The notes: generated from the sequence alone by a model not told the origin. DNA of 64,000 nucleotides from an uncultured Sphingomonadaceae bacterium (GCA_947258815.1 CAMYJW010000030.1:620001-684000), one strand, 5' to 3'. Positions 16,424-25,818 are shown, numbered from the stretch's first letter. Numbers and translations are program-made.

Positions 16424-19153
16424 TTAGCGGAACTTGTATCCGAAAGTGACGCCATACGTAGCCGGACGCCCTGCAAAGCGTGCCGAGCTGTCGCTCGACG
16501 GAATCACAGCCGTCCAGTAGTACTTGTCAAAGATGTTCTTGCCCCAGACCATCACTTTCCAAGCGCCGTCAGCCGCTTCATAGCCAAGCCGCGCATCGAC
16601 CGTGGCATAACCATCGATCATGTATGGATAAGGGCCAACACCATCGGCAATGCGATAGCGGTTGGTGGCCGTAACCGGCAGCGTGGTATCTTCGCCGCCG
16701 ATTGCCGCGGTCTGGTTCGACCGGGCGCTGACGGTAAAGCCAACGAAGGGTGTTCCGCCATTTTCCGTTTCGTGACGATAATCGACGTTGAACGAACCTG
16801 ACCACTTCGGCGTATAAGGCAGGCGCACGCCGCTGAGATCTTCGACGTTGGGAACCACCCCGGTCGGGTCGAAATCGCCCGGTCGAGAATCGGTATCATT
16901 ATCGACGCCACCGAAGATATCGTATCCGACAAAGTCCTTGATCTTGGAATCAAGGTACGTAACCGCACCGGTCACTGTCAGGCCGCGCGTTGGACGCACG
17001 GTGACATCCGCTTCAAAGCCGTAAATGCGCGATTCAGGCACGTTCACCAGCGTATCGAGCGTTCCGAACACAAAGTCGAACAGTTTGCCCTTCACCTGCT
17101 TGTTCCGGTAATCCATGTAGAAACCGGCGGCATTCAACTGGATCAGACCATCTGCCAGACCCGCCTTGAAGCCTGCTTCGTAAGCGGTAACCTTTTCCTG
17201 AACCACCGGCAGGCCGGAGATATAGGAAGCCGCCGCCAGAGCAGGGTAACTACCCGCTTTATAACCACGCGACGCGTTCGCGTAGAGCAGGATATCGTCG
17301 GTTGCCTTGAAGTCGAAGCCCACGCGCCAGGAAATGTTATCCTGCTTGAGCGTCGAATTCAGGTCGATTCCGGGAATACCCAGATTCAGAAAGCCAGGGT
17401 TGCCCGGCACGAAAGACACAACATCGTTCGTCGGGCTGTTGATCGTCACATCGGCAGGCAGCGGCGCCAGATTGGCCGGGTTACCGTTCAGCGTGTAACT
17501 GTCATTCGGGCCAATCGCGGTGAACGTGTTGCCACCAAGGTTGGGACCACCAAGGAAGTTGAACAGCTTGTCAACGTTGCCGTTTTCGCCGGTGTAGGCA
17601 TGGTTGTTCGCGTCAATGGTGGAGTTCGTGTAACGAACCGCCGCTTTAACCGTGACACGATCAGTTACATCAAATTCCGAACTACCAAAGAACGCGTAGT
17701 TTTCAATGTCCTGATCAAGAACGATGCCACTGTGGTTGATGTATTCGTTTCCGAACCAGAAGTTTGAGTTCGCGAAATAGCGCAGAATCTGATCTTCCTG
17801 CGTTTTGCTGTTCTCATAATTTGCGCCGACAACCCAACGCAGACGAGATGCCGGATCGTTCGCCAGGCGCAATTCCTGACCGAACGTTTTCACCGATCCG
17901 TCGGCCTGATGAATATCGAACGAAACGAAATCGCCACCATCGCCATCAACTTGGAGTTCCTGTTCAAAATGCGCATAGGACGTCAGCGATGTCAGCGTGA
18001 GCGATCCAAACTCGATATCGCCACGCAGCGCGAACTGGTAGAACTCACGATCTCCGTGCGGTGAAAATTCTGTGGTTGTCGCCTGGGTCGGGTCAGACGA
18101 ACCCGCTACGCCGTCGGGCGGAGCGAAGGGGCCACCGGGGTTGGCAGCGGAAGGCGACGTATTGGGATCAAGGCGCGTGCCGCTCCAGTTTGCCGCGCGC
18201 GCGTTGGCCGGCGCGAACTGGGCGCAGAGCTGTTCCGAAGTGCGCGAACACCCGGCCGGTATCGGAGAATACGCGTTGCGCAGCGGATCGTTCAGCGTTC
18301 CTGCATTGATATCCTTGGACGCTCCGCCCAAAGCAGGCACAAATTCGCCGATCTGCTCATGAATTGCAATCAGCTGCTGCGCCTGCGGATCAGACTTGTC
18401 TTTCCAGCCATTGGCCGTGAACCGCAGTTTGATATTGTCACTCGGCTTGACGTCGATCGTCAGGCGACCGGCAATGTATGACTCTTTGCCGTTGGTATCG
18501 TCACGTGTGTAATTCTTCTGCCAGCCATCGGCATTCTTGCCATTAACGGCAAGGCGGAAGCCGGCCATATCGGACAGCGGACCGCTGATATAGGCGTTGC
18601 CTTCGATCGCGTTGAAGCGGCCATAGCTGATGTCGCCACCCGCTTCGAGCGTTTCGGTCGGCCCGGCTGCGATGTAGTTGATCGCGCCGCCGGTTGAGTT
18701 CTGGCCGAACAACGTGCCCTGCGGACCTTTGAGAACCTCGATACGCTCAAGGTCATAGGCGGAATGCATCGCCAGGACCGGGAAAGGCAGCGGAATCTGG
18801 TCAACATAGACGCTGACCGCGGGATAGACACCGATCGAGCTTTCGTTAAAGCCAATGCCGCGCAGCGTGAAGATCGGCGTGTTGTTGGTGGAAGGCGTAA
18901 AGACCAGGCCGGGCGCGATATTCGCGACATCCTCCAGCGAGGCGACACGGCGGTTCTGCAATGCTTCGGCACCGATCGCCGTAATCGTCAGACCAACGTC
19001 ATTAAGGTTTTCCTCGCGCTTGTTGGCGGTAACAACGATGTCATTGCCAAAACCCGAGCCACTCTCACCTTCATCGGCCTGAGCATGCGCGACACCGGGC
19101 AACACAACCATTGCTCCAGCCACGCTCACAAGCAAACTGTACCGTAATTTCAT
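16424..19153 (-). CDS. TonB-dependent outer-membrane receptor
   Basis: 909 residues. An N-terminal signal peptide ends near GVAHAQA; a TonB-box-like GNDIVVTANKREENLNDVGLTITAIG opens the plug domain, which includes LKGPQGTLFGQNSTGGAINYI. A 22-strand barrel of alternating polar/aromatic strands follows, ending in the terminal-strand YGVTFGYKFR. Receptors of this sphingomonad clade import hydrophobic organic substrates, not siderophores. It is a stand-alone transcription unit with its own terminator; the promoter region carries a 9-bp-arm inverted repeat at 19214-19240, next to an Lrp/AsnC regulator gene that may control it. The ligand is unknown. Confidence 0.92.
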   Translation of the reverse strand: MKLRYSLLVSVAGAMVVLPGVAHAQADEGESGSGFGNDIVVTANKREENLNDVGLTITAIGAEALQNRRVASLEDVANIAPGLVFTPSTNNTPIFTLRGIGFNESSIGVYPAVSVYVDQIPLPFPVLAMHSAYDLERIEVLKGPQGTLFGQNSTGGAINYIAAGPTETLEAGGDISYGRFNAIEGNAYISGPLSDMAGFRLAVNGKNADGWQKNYTRDDTNGKESYIAGRLTIDVKPSDNIKLRFTANGWKDKSDPQAQQLIAIHEQIGEFVPALGGASKDINAGTLNDPLRNAYSPIPAGCSRTSEQLCAQFAPANARAANWSGTRLDPNTSPSAANPGGPFAPPDGVAGSSDPTQATTTEFSPHGDREFYQFALRGDIEFGSLTLTSLTSYAHFEQELQVDGDGGDFVSFDIHQADGSVKTFGQELRLANDPASRLRWVVGANYENSKTQEDQILRYFANSNFWFGNEYINHSGIVLDQDIENYAFFGSSEFDVTDRVTVKAAVRYTNSTIDANNHAYTGENGNVDKLFNFLGGPNLGGNTFTAIGPNDSYTLNGNPANLAPLPADVTINSPTNDVVSFVPGNPGFLNLGIPGIDLNSTLKQDNISWRVGFDFKATDDILLYANASRGYKAGSYPALAAASYISGLPVVQEKVTAYEAGFKAGLADGLIQLNAAGFYMDYRNKQVKGKLFDFVFGTLDTLVNVPESRIYGFEADVTVRPTRGLTVTGAVTYLDSKIKDFVGYDIFGGVDNDTDSRPGDFDPTGVVPNVEDLSGVRLPYTPKWSGSFNVDYRHETENGGTPFVGFTVSARSNQTAAIGGEDTTLPVTATNRYRIADGVGPYPYMIDGYATVDARLGYEAADGAWKVMVWGKNIFDKYYWTAVIPSSDSSARFAGRPATYGVTFGYKFR

Positions 19154-19491
19154 AGCTCCCCTCCTCAGGACTTTTGCGTGCCTTCTGACACCGTCGAACC
19201 AACTTCAGGTGTAATTTTGCGTATTTGTCAAACGCAAAATATCCAGCGGGTCGCTAACAGGAAGCGGATGCTGCATTATTGCAACACTGCATTTCGGGTT
19301 CATGGCGATTGTGTGCCGGCCATGCCCGAACCGGATCATCGAGCAGGCCCGGCTGAGTGTGATCAAACAGCATCGTGCAACCGGACGGTCGATCTGCCTG
19401 CCAGCAACGCAACCTTCGGATCGCGGATTTCAACCGGGGAACGAAGCCCACTCGCCTTCGTCTGCCTCGTGCGCGCCCGCACCCGCAAGCA
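19154..19491. other. Intergenic region upstream of TonB receptor
   Basis: This 338-base stretch between the receptor start and the 3' end of the Lrp-type gene has no credible gene. It contains the inverted repeat at 19214-19240, about 60 bases upstream of the receptor start codon. Confidence 0.6.
19214..19240. promoter_or_regulatory. Inverted repeat ATTTTGCGT-N9-ACGCAAAAT
   Basis: Two perfect 9-base arms are separated by 9 bases, AT-rich against a GC-rich background. The location upstream of the receptor and beside an Lrp/AsnC gene makes it a candidate operator of that regulator. Confidence 0.55.
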
Positions 19492-19968
19492 TCAGGTCAC
19501 TTCGGGTTGCGGCAGTTTCGTGCGATAAATCACCGGTCGCAATGCGAAGCTTGTCGTCACTTGCGCAACACCGCTGACCTTGGTCAGGCGGTGGCGCAGA
19601 AAATCCTCATAGGCTTCCAGAGAAGGCACCAGAACGCGCATCTGATAATCCGCTTCCCCCGTCATCAGATAGCACTCCATAACTTCGGGAAAACCCGCGA
19701 TCGCCTTTTCGAACTTGGCAAGATGAGCGTCGTCCTGGCTTGAGAGCCGGATTCGCAGGAACGCGCTGACGCCAAGGCCCATTTTCGCAGGGTCGACAAG
19801 GGCGACATAGCCATCGATCACGCCCGCTTCTTCCAGTTGTCGCGTCCGCCTGAGGCACGGGCTGGGCGACAGGCCGATCGCGCTGGCCAGATCCTGATTG
19901 GAAATGCGCCCGTCTTCCTGCAACCTGTCAAGAATAGCGAAATCGAATGAATCAAGAGAATCCGGCAT
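19492..19968 (-). CDS. Lrp/AsnC-family transcriptional regulator
   Basis: 158 residues, the standard length. The N-terminal winged helix-turn-helix is seen in FDFAILDRLQEDGRISNQDLASAIGLSPSPCLRRTRQLEEAGVIDGY, although the motif is spread over about 45 residues; the RAM ligand-binding domain follows with VMECYLMTGEADYQMRVLV. ATG at 19968 is chosen because GAGG lies 6 bases upstream; a GTG at 19980 lacks a site. Two inverted repeats flank the gene, one upstream (19995-20016) and one in the receptor promoter (19214-19240). This suggests self-control and control of the TonB receptor. The effector is unknown. Confidence 0.9.
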   Translation of the reverse strand: MPDSLDSFDFAILDRLQEDGRISNQDLASAIGLSPSPCLRRTRQLEEAGVIDGYVALVDPAKMGLGVSAFLRIRLSSQDDAHLAKFEKAIAGFPEVMECYLMTGEADYQMRVLVPSLEAYEDFLRHRLTKVSGVAQVTTSFALRPVIYRTKLPQPEVT

Positions 19969-19994
19969 ATTGTGCCTCACACGGGTTGATCTGG

Positions 19995-20016
19995 GAATAT
20001 TTCTGCCAAAATATTC
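19995..20016. promoter_or_regulatory. Inverted repeat GAATATTT-N6-AAATATTC
   Basis: Two perfect 8-base arms lie 27 bases upstream of the Lrp-type start codon, in an AT-rich patch. It is a candidate autoregulatory site. Confidence 0.5.
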
Positions 20017-20130
20017 GCATTATCAAGGCATTCGCGCAAGCTGACACGGATTCCCTTCGCGCTTCCGGTTGAACGCCTGCGCCAACTGGCGCATGGATGG
20101 AACGAGATTCAGGGTTTGCAATCGCGGAAC

Positions 20131-20838
20131 ATGGCAACGCAAAATTCCATCGGCCAATCGCGGCGTCAGCAGGCGTTCGAAAAGGCGAAGAACAAACGGC
20201 GGCAGGCGATTCTGGCTGCCTGCGAGAAACTGATCCGCAAAACCGCGTCGACCGACTTTTCAATGAAGGATCTGGCCGCCGAGGCCGGGATCAGCACATA
20301 CACCACATATAACCTGATCGGATCGAAAGCGACGGTCTTCTATGTTCTGCTCAATCGCGGGCTCGACGAGATCGCCGACGAACGAGAGCAGGGCAGTCCT
20401 TCTGCAGAACCGCTGCAATGCGTTCTCGATGCCGGACGCGCCGGGGCCAGCGTTTTTGCGTCCGATCCTGACTTTTATCGCCCGCTGATGCGCTATCTTC
20501 TGGGTGTGCCCGATCCGGTCAACCGCCCGGCATATATGGGCCGGGCGTTCGATTACTGGTGCAATGCCCTGCGCCCGCTGGAGGATGGCGCAATCCTGCG
20601 CGATGGCGTTTCGACGCAAGCGCTGGCGCGCAACCTGCAAGTGTTCTTCACCGGCGCCCTCGATTACTGGGTCCATTGCGAGCTTTCCGGCGACGAGCTG
20701 AACGCGCAGATCCAATATGGCATCGCCATTCACCTTCATGCCCTCACCCGCCCCGAGAAGCAGGCTCTGCTTGAAACCGTGATTGCCGAAAAGCAGCCCG
20801 TGATCGAGGCGATCACGCTGCGCGACACCAGCCTCTGA
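20131..20838 (+). CDS. TetR/AcrR-family transcriptional regulator
   Basis: 235 residues. The N-terminal helix-turn-helix appears in STDFSMKDLAAEAGIST followed by YTTYNLIGSKATVFY, giving the family's TxxxIAxxAGVSxxxxYxxFxxK pattern with Leu-Ile-Gly-Ser. An all-helical ligand domain follows. ATG at 20131 is chosen; a TTG in frame at 20116 is a weaker option. It is encoded 99 bases upstream of the Rieske oxygenase on the same strand. The palindrome at 20868-20883 between the two is the obvious candidate operator, so it most likely controls the oxygenase operon. Confidence 0.9.
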   Translation: MATQNSIGQSRRQQAFEKAKNKRRQAILAACEKLIRKTASTDFSMKDLAAEAGISTYTTYNLIGSKATVFYVLLNRGLDEIADEREQGSPSAEPLQCVLDAGRAGASVFASDPDFYRPLMRYLLGVPDPVNRPAYMGRAFDYWCNALRPLEDGAILRDGVSTQALARNLQVFFTGALDYWVHCELSGDELNAQIQYGIAIHLHALTRPEKQALLETVIAEKQPVIEAITLRDTSL

Positions 20839-20867
20839 GGCACGCCGAAACAAATCTCTTGTTAAGA

Positions 20868-20883
20868 TTAGCATCTATGCTAA
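20868..20883. promoter_or_regulatory. Palindrome TTAGCAT-CT-ATGCTAA
   Basis: This perfect inverted repeat with 7-base arms and a 2-base centre lies 55 bases upstream of the Rieske oxygenase ATG. It is the likely operator of the TetR protein encoded immediately before it. Confidence 0.6.
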
Positions 20884-20937
20884 ATTCAATTCCGACATAA
20901 TGAGCGTTCAAGCTCAGCGCGGCACCGGGAGAGAGAC

Positions 20938-22200
20938 ATGACATCAGCCGAACACAGTTTCACAGGGCGTGGGAACTTCACCGAAGGCTTTGGCCTGACG
21001 ACCGAGCCGATGCCGCTTGAACCTTATCGCTCACGCGATTTCTTCGAGCTTGAACAGAAGATGATTTTCCGCCGCGCCTGGCTTTATGTCTGCCGCGCCG
21101 AAGAACTGCCCGAGCCGAGCAACTTCGTTGTCAAGACGATCCACGGCACCGGCGTATCGGCGCTGATTACGCGCACGTCGGGCGGCAGAGTTCAGGCCTT
21201 TTACAACAGCTGCGCACACCGCGGCAGCATTGTCGTGAAGGAAGAATCCGGCAAGGCCGCCAAATTCGCCTGTCCCTATCATCGCTGGACCTACTCGAAC
21301 GAAGGCGATCTGGTTGGCGTGCCGGATGAGGAGAATTTCTTCCCAAGCCTCGACAAATCGAAATGCGGACTGAAAAAAATCGCCACGTCGGAATGGGAAG
21401 GCTGGGTGTTCATCAATCTTGCCCCCGAACCCGAAGTGACGCTTGACGAATATCTAGGGCCGGCGAAGGAATTTCTTTCCGGCATCCGGTATCGCGGGGC
21501 AGACAATCCGGTGGTGTTCACCGCCGTTCTCAACTCCAACTGGAAAGTAGCGTCGGACGCATTTGTCGAATCGTATCACATTCCGCACATCCACAAGGAT
21601 ACGATCGGCACGACGTTTGCATCGCGCGCCAACCCTTTTGCTCGGCTGATCGGCGCCTATCCGCTTGGTACGCATCGCACTGTCTCGATGTATGGCAACC
21701 CGGAATACACCATCGACCCCAAGAACCGCGTCGAAGCGCTGGGATCGATGGGCAAGGACGACAAAAGCGTCATCGCCGCCGATGTTTCAGAAGAAACGCT
21801 TGAGTTCCTTTCCCATCCGGCGATCAACCCGGAAGGCGCGGACCACTGGTCGATGGATATTCACCAGATATTCCCGCATCTGCACATCGATACCGGGCCG
21901 GGCGGCTTCTGGACTCACCAGTTCTGGCCGGTGGATGAAAAGACCTGCTTCTATGAAGTACGCTTCTACATGATGGAGGCGCAGACCATTCAGGAACGCT
22001 TCCTTCAGGAACTCTACATCGGCCGCGTCGGCGAAGTCGTGCTGGAGGATCTTGCGAACCTAAAGTTCACGCAAGACGGCATCGACACCGGCGGACAGGA
22101 TACGATGCAGTTGCAGGACAGCGAAGTGGCCATTCGCCACGCGCTGGCTCAGATCATCAAGTGGACGCAGGCGCAGACGGTGAAGGAGGCGCTGGCATGA
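20938..22200 (+). CDS. Rieske-type ring-hydroxylating oxygenase, alpha subunit
   Basis: 420 residues. The Rieske [2Fe-2S] ligands are C92, H94 (CAHRGS) and C112, H115 (CPYHRW). The mononuclear iron region starts at NWKVASDAFVESYHIPHIH (about 201-219), giving the bridging Asp207 and iron histidines H214 and H217/H219. It hydroxylates an aromatic or cyclic substrate and needs an external reductase, which is not encoded here. No NTF2-type beta subunit gene follows, so it may be an alpha-only oxygenase of the KshA/demethylase class. Its stop overlaps the next start (ATGA). A TetR gene and palindrome lie upstream. Confidence 0.93.
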   Translation: MTSAEHSFTGRGNFTEGFGLTTEPMPLEPYRSRDFFELEQKMIFRRAWLYVCRAEELPEPSNFVVKTIHGTGVSALITRTSGGRVQAFYNSCAHRGSIVVKEESGKAAKFACPYHRWTYSNEGDLVGVPDEENFFPSLDKSKCGLKKIATSEWEGWVFINLAPEPEVTLDEYLGPAKEFLSGIRYRGADNPVVFTAVLNSNWKVASDAFVESYHIPHIHKDTIGTTFASRANPFARLIGAYPLGTHRTVSMYGNPEYTIDPKNRVEALGSMGKDDKSVIAADVSEETLEFLSHPAINPEGADHWSMDIHQIFPHLHIDTGPGGFWTHQFWPVDEKTCFYEVRFYMMEAQTIQERFLQELYIGRVGEVVLEDLANLKFTQDGIDTGGQDTMQLQDSEVAIRHALAQIIKWTQAQTVKEALA

Positions 22201-22556
22201 CCGCAACAGCAGAAATGGCGCGCCAGCTTCCCGAAGGCTTTGAGGAACTGGAGCCCTTCGTCGCCTATTGGGCGGGCGAAAGCACAGCGGATCGCATGGC
22301 CGCGCGCTGCGAGGCCGACATGGACGATATTCAGGCCTTCTACGATGCAATGATTGCCCGTGGCGAGGATGCGATGCGCCTGATCGGCGAACATCCGCTG
22401 CACGATCTGCCCGCCGATGTGGCCACTCTCACCCGTTTGCTGCTGGCTCTGGCGCAGGCGTCGATCGCGGTGGAACTGCATGGCCAGCCGCGTGCGCCCG
22501 ACGTGCCATATCCCAACAGCATGCGCATGGTCCGCAGCACCGCTCCGTTTGGTTAG
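22197..22556 (+). CDS. Small protein of unknown function coupled to the Rieske oxygenase
   Basis: 119 residues, acidic and mostly helical by composition, with no recognised domain. The ATG overlaps the oxygenase stop codon by 4 bases, which together with the conserved reading frame argues for a real, translationally coupled gene. It is too short and unlike the NTF2-fold beta subunits (about 160-190 residues) of Rieske dioxygenases. It could be an accessory or stabilising subunit; I do not recognise it. Confidence 0.65.
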   Translation: MTATAEMARQLPEGFEELEPFVAYWAGESTADRMAARCEADMDDIQAFYDAMIARGEDAMRLIGEHPLHDLPADVATLTRLLLALAQASIAVELHGQPRAPDVPYPNSMRMVRSTAPFG

Positions 22557-22643
22557 ACAAGGTTGACGTCGAGCGACCTGGTGCCGATCATCCGGCAGCG
22601 GGAACCCGCGCCCTAATCAAAAGAAAAACGGGAGAGTAAAGCG

Positions 22644-23018
22644 ATGCTGAAAATGGTGATTGAAGTCTGGAAGAAGGACGGCATGAGCGATGAGGCCTTT
22701 TCCGAGCGCTGGCTGGGTGAACATGGCCGGCTTGTGAAACACCACGCAAAGGCGATGGGCTTTGTCCGCTATATTCAAAGCCACAAGCTCCCCTCGCCCG
22801 AAATCGAGGCTTTCGCGTCCGAACGCGGCTGGAAGCAGCCGCCAGACGGGCTGACCGAAGTGTGGTGGGAAAGCGAAGACAGCATGAAAGCCGCGATGGG
22901 GTCCGCCGAAGGGCAAGCCGCCAGCGCCGCTCTTGCTGCCGATGAAAAGCACTTCATCGAAAGCAGCAAGATCAGCGCCTATCTCGCCCGCGAGGAAGTG
23001 ATCTTCGATTTCACATGA
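22644..23018 (+). CDS. EthD-domain protein
   Basis: 124-residue single EthD domain, a ferredoxin-like fold that dimerises through a beta barrel. The typical N-terminal half is visible: MLKMVIEVWKKDGMSDEAF, then RWLGEHGRLVKHHAKAMGFVRYIQSH. GGGAGAG precedes the ATG within a short spacer. It is the last gene of the TetR-Rieske run, 87 bases after the small gene. EthD proteins are commonly needed by oxygenase systems, for example in ethyl tert-butyl ether degradation, but their chemistry is unknown. Confidence 0.82.
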   Translation: MLKMVIEVWKKDGMSDEAFSERWLGEHGRLVKHHAKAMGFVRYIQSHKLPSPEIEAFASERGWKQPPDGLTEVWWESEDSMKAAMGSAEGQAASAALAADEKHFIESSKISAYLAREEVIFDFT

Positions 23019-23061
23019 CAGCGCGCGCTGCGTCGACATTTCGGGCCGCGCCGCCGCGTGA

Positions 23062-23814
23062 TCAGATCGCGGTGTGTCCGCCGTCAACTGCATAAGCAGC
23101 GCCGGTGACGAAGCTCGCTTCGTCGGATAACAGCCAACGCGCGGCGGCGGCGATTTCAGACGGCTGACCAAGCCTTCCGATCGGGTGGACCGAAGCCAGC
23201 GCGTCTTTCAGGCCGGGATCCTGCGCGAAGGCGCCCGCCAGCATCGGCGTGTCTGTTGCGCCAGGAAGCACCGAATTGATGCGTATGCCCTTTTGCGCAT
23301 AGTCAATCGCCGCCCCGCGCATCAGGCCCAGCACACCCGCCTTGCTTGCGCAGTATTCCGCGCCATTGGGAAAGCCGACCATTCCGGCGGTGGAGACGAT
23401 ATTGACAATCGCCCCGCCGCCCGTCTCCAGCATCGCGGCAATCTGATACTTGTTGCACAGAAACGCGCCGCGCAGATTCACGCGGTGGCAATGATCCCAC
23501 TCATCAGCAGTCACTTCATGGAGCAGCTTTCCGCGTTGCGGAACGCCTGCGGCATTGCACGCGCCATCAAGCGTGCCAAACGTGTCCACCGCCGCCCGCA
23601 CCATGGATTTTACATCATCCTCATTCGAAACGTCACAGCGCAGGCCAACCGCACCGGGCCCGCCGCACCGGGAAGCCGCTTGCTGCGCCGCCGCTTCATC
23701 AAGATCGCACAGCAGCAGCTTTGCCCCCGCCTCGGCCAGCAGCTTTGCCGCCGCCAACCCGATACCGCTGGCCGCCCCTGTCACGATGATCGCCTTGCCT
23801 GTCAGATCAACCAA
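23062..23814 (-). CDS. Short-chain dehydrogenase/reductase
   Basis: 250 residues with the classical SDR pattern: VTGAASGIG nucleotide-binding motif, NAAG structural motif, catalytic Ser in IVSTAG, YCASK active site, and a C-terminal VDGGHTAI. The start appears to be TTG at 23814, with GGAGAG a few bases upstream; the resulting MVDLTGK N-terminus is normal for the family. It probably oxidises or reduces a hydroxyl/keto group of a cyclic intermediate with NAD(P). The gene is convergent with the EthD gene and lies 56 bases downstream of the flavoprotein gene on the same strand, suggesting they work in sequence. Confidence 0.9.
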   Translation of the reverse strand: MVDLTGKAIIVTGAASGIGLAAAKLLAEAGAKLLLCDLDEAAAQQAASRCGGPGAVGLRCDVSNEDDVKSMVRAAVDTFGTLDGACNAAGVPQRGKLLHEVTADEWDHCHRVNLRGAFLCNKYQIAAMLETGGGAIVNIVSTAGMVGFPNGAEYCASKAGVLGLMRGAAIDYAQKGIRINSVLPGATDTPMLAGAFAQDPGLKDALASVHPIGRLGQPSEIAAAARWLLSDEASFVTGAAYAVDGGHTAI

Positions 23815-23870
23815 CTTACTCTCCTGTTTATCAAAAAATACCGAACGACCGCGCGCGTGTTAAGCGCCCG

Positions 23871-25541
23871 TCAGCCGCCGCGCGCCATGTGCATCGCGGC
23901 GCGATAGCCAAACGTCATCGCCGGGCCGATGCTTGACCCGCCACCGGGATAAAACCCCTTCATCACAGAGTTCTGATCCAGACCGATGGCATAGAGCCCC
24001 CGGATCGACTGCCGGGCCGCATCGATCACTTGCGCATCGCCATTGGTGTTGAAGCCATAAAGCGTGCTGACATTGCCGGGATGAATTTCCACCGCGTAAA
24101 ACGGCGCGGTTTCCAGCGGAGCAAGATTGGGATTGGGCTTATGCTCAAAATCCCCCTGCGCATTGTCATAGATGTTGCCGCCGCGCTGGAAATCAGGGTC
24201 ATTGCCCTCTGCCGCATGACGATTGAATGCGCTCACCGTCGCTTCAAGCGCGCCCGGATCAATACCGATCGCGTCCGCCAGTTCGGCAATCGTCCGTCCG
24301 GTTTTGAGATAACCGCTCTTGATGTGCTGCTTATAGGGCAGCGGACGTGGAAGTGCGATGCCCACGCCATATTCGCGCAGCATCCGATGATCGCAAATCA
24401 GCCAGGCGGTGCCGATGTTATCGCGATGCATGACGTTGGTGAAATCCTGATACGGGGATGCTTCGTTGGCAAACCGTTTGCCATCGGGCGCAACGATAAT
24501 CGTGCCGGGTTTGCCGCGGTCGGGCCCGAAATGCGGAAACTTGCTGACAACCTTGCCCGATGCATCGCGCACCAGCGAAACCGGGGCCCAGATGCCGTTG
24601 TCGGGATTCGGATCGGGCAAAGTGCCGCCCGCATCCTGCCCCATCGCAAGACCGTCGCCCGTGTTCGATTCAGGGCTGACTGCGGTATGCTGGCCCGCCA
24701 TCGGCATGAACTTCTCCACCATCGCCTGATTGCCGCCAAAGCCACCGCTGGCCAGCACCACGCCGCAGTTTGCCGCGATCTGCGCTTCCTTGCCATTGCG
24801 GCTGACGACAATCCCCGTCACCGCATCTCCATCCCTCATCAGGCGCACTGCGGGAGACGATTCCCAAACCTCTACCCCCGCGTCGAGCGCGGAGCGCAGC
24901 AACCTGCCGATCAGCGCATTGCCGTTTGCCATGTTCGCGCCGCGCCCGAAACGCAGCAGATCGCGCACGAAACCGGCAAACCGTTTTGCACTGAACGCAA
25001 AACTTCCAAAATCGCGAAAGGCATTCTTGAGCTTGCCCAGATGCTGCGGATCGGTTTGCATCGAACCGAACGCGACATAGCCGGCGAACGGCAGCCGGAC
25101 CTTGCGCAGCCAAGGGCCAAGCGCGCTGCCATCATATTCCTGCGTCAACATGATGCGGCCCAGCTTGGCGCCTGCAAAATCGGGGTTGTAGTCTGACAGC
25201 GGAATGGAAAAGAGCCGCACATGCGTGTTCTCTTCCATGTAGCGCACCATTTCAGGCCCCGCCTCAAGGAATGCGTCCATCTGCGCCGCATCGTAATGAT
25301 TGCCCAACACGGCGGATAGATAGGTTTGCGCTTCCTCGCGCGTGTCCGTCTGGCCGATATCTGCCATGTGGGGGTTGCACGGGATCCATGCCCCGCCGCC
25401 CGAATAGGCAGTGGTTCCCCCCAGAACATCGGCCTTTTCAACGACAAGGCACTTCAGCCCCTGCTGCTGGGCAACCGTCGCGCAGGTCAGCCCCGCAGCG
25501 CCGGACCCTACAACGACAACATCGAATTCAGACTGCCCCAT
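23871..25541 (-). CDS. FAD-dependent dehydrogenase of the 3-ketosteroid dehydrogenase/fumarate reductase flavoprotein family
   Basis: 556 residues. The N-terminal VVVGSGAAGLTCATVA dinucleotide-binding motif, GGTTAYSGGGAWIP, the substrate-domain segment ASGGFGGNQAMV, and the C-terminal YPGGGSSIGPAMTFGYRAA are all hallmarks of KstD-like flavoproteins that desaturate a cyclic ketone. A tyrosine in TAPFYAVEI matches the position of the catalytic tyrosine of KstD by context. ATG at 25541 is chosen because upstream sequence lacks family character. A perfect operator-like palindrome lies about 190 bases upstream at 25730. Steroid Delta1-dehydrogenation is possible, but other alicyclic ketones are equally allowed. 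Confidence 0.82.
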   Translation of the reverse strand: MGQSEFDVVVVGSGAAGLTCATVAQQQGLKCLVVEKADVLGGTTAYSGGGAWIPCNPHMADIGQTDTREEAQTYLSAVLGNHYDAAQMDAFLEAGPEMVRYMEENTHVRLFSIPLSDYNPDFAGAKLGRIMLTQEYDGSALGPWLRKVRLPFAGYVAFGSMQTDPQHLGKLKNAFRDFGSFAFSAKRFAGFVRDLLRFGRGANMANGNALIGRLLRSALDAGVEVWESSPAVRLMRDGDAVTGIVVSRNGKEAQIAANCGVVLASGGFGGNQAMVEKFMPMAGQHTAVSPESNTGDGLAMGQDAGGTLPDPNPDNGIWAPVSLVRDASGKVVSKFPHFGPDRGKPGTIIVAPDGKRFANEASPYQDFTNVMHRDNIGTAWLICDHRMLREYGVGIALPRPLPYKQHIKSGYLKTGRTIAELADAIGIDPGALEATVSAFNRHAAEGNDPDFQRGGNIYDNAQGDFEHKPNPNLAPLETAPFYAVEIHPGNVSTLYGFNTNGDAQVIDAARQSIRGLYAIGLDQNSVMKGFYPGGGSSIGPAMTFGYRAAMHMARGG

Positions 25542-25729
25542 CGCTTGCGCCCTTTCCGCGTGAGAGCCCGATCCGGCAAGCGTGGCGCAACGCGCAATCG
25601 CATCTGGCATAACGCCAGAGCACACACCGCCGCGCACACCGCCGCCCTCACCCGGCCCCTCTCTATTGTCGCGACGCATGGGATAAGCATGCGCGCGTTT
25701 TATTGTCTGCTCTATGGATAGATTCATTA

Positions 25730-25741
25730 GACCATTTGGTC
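25730..25741. promoter_or_regulatory. Operator palindrome GACCATTTGGTC
   Basis: A 12-base near-perfect palindrome in an AT-richer patch, upstream of the minus-strand KstD-like flavoprotein. It is identical in its outer five bases to the other members of the set. Confidence 0.6.
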
Positions 25742-25818
25742 AATAAATCATCTGAGCGTGCGAGCCAGCCGCACCGCGCGTGCCAGACCCGCCAGGCCGA
25801 ACCGGCCGATGCGTTTAT

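Noticed and set aside
24030..25196. Long plus-strand frame opposite the KstD-like flavoprotein
   Set aside because: Shadow frame with no family motifs.
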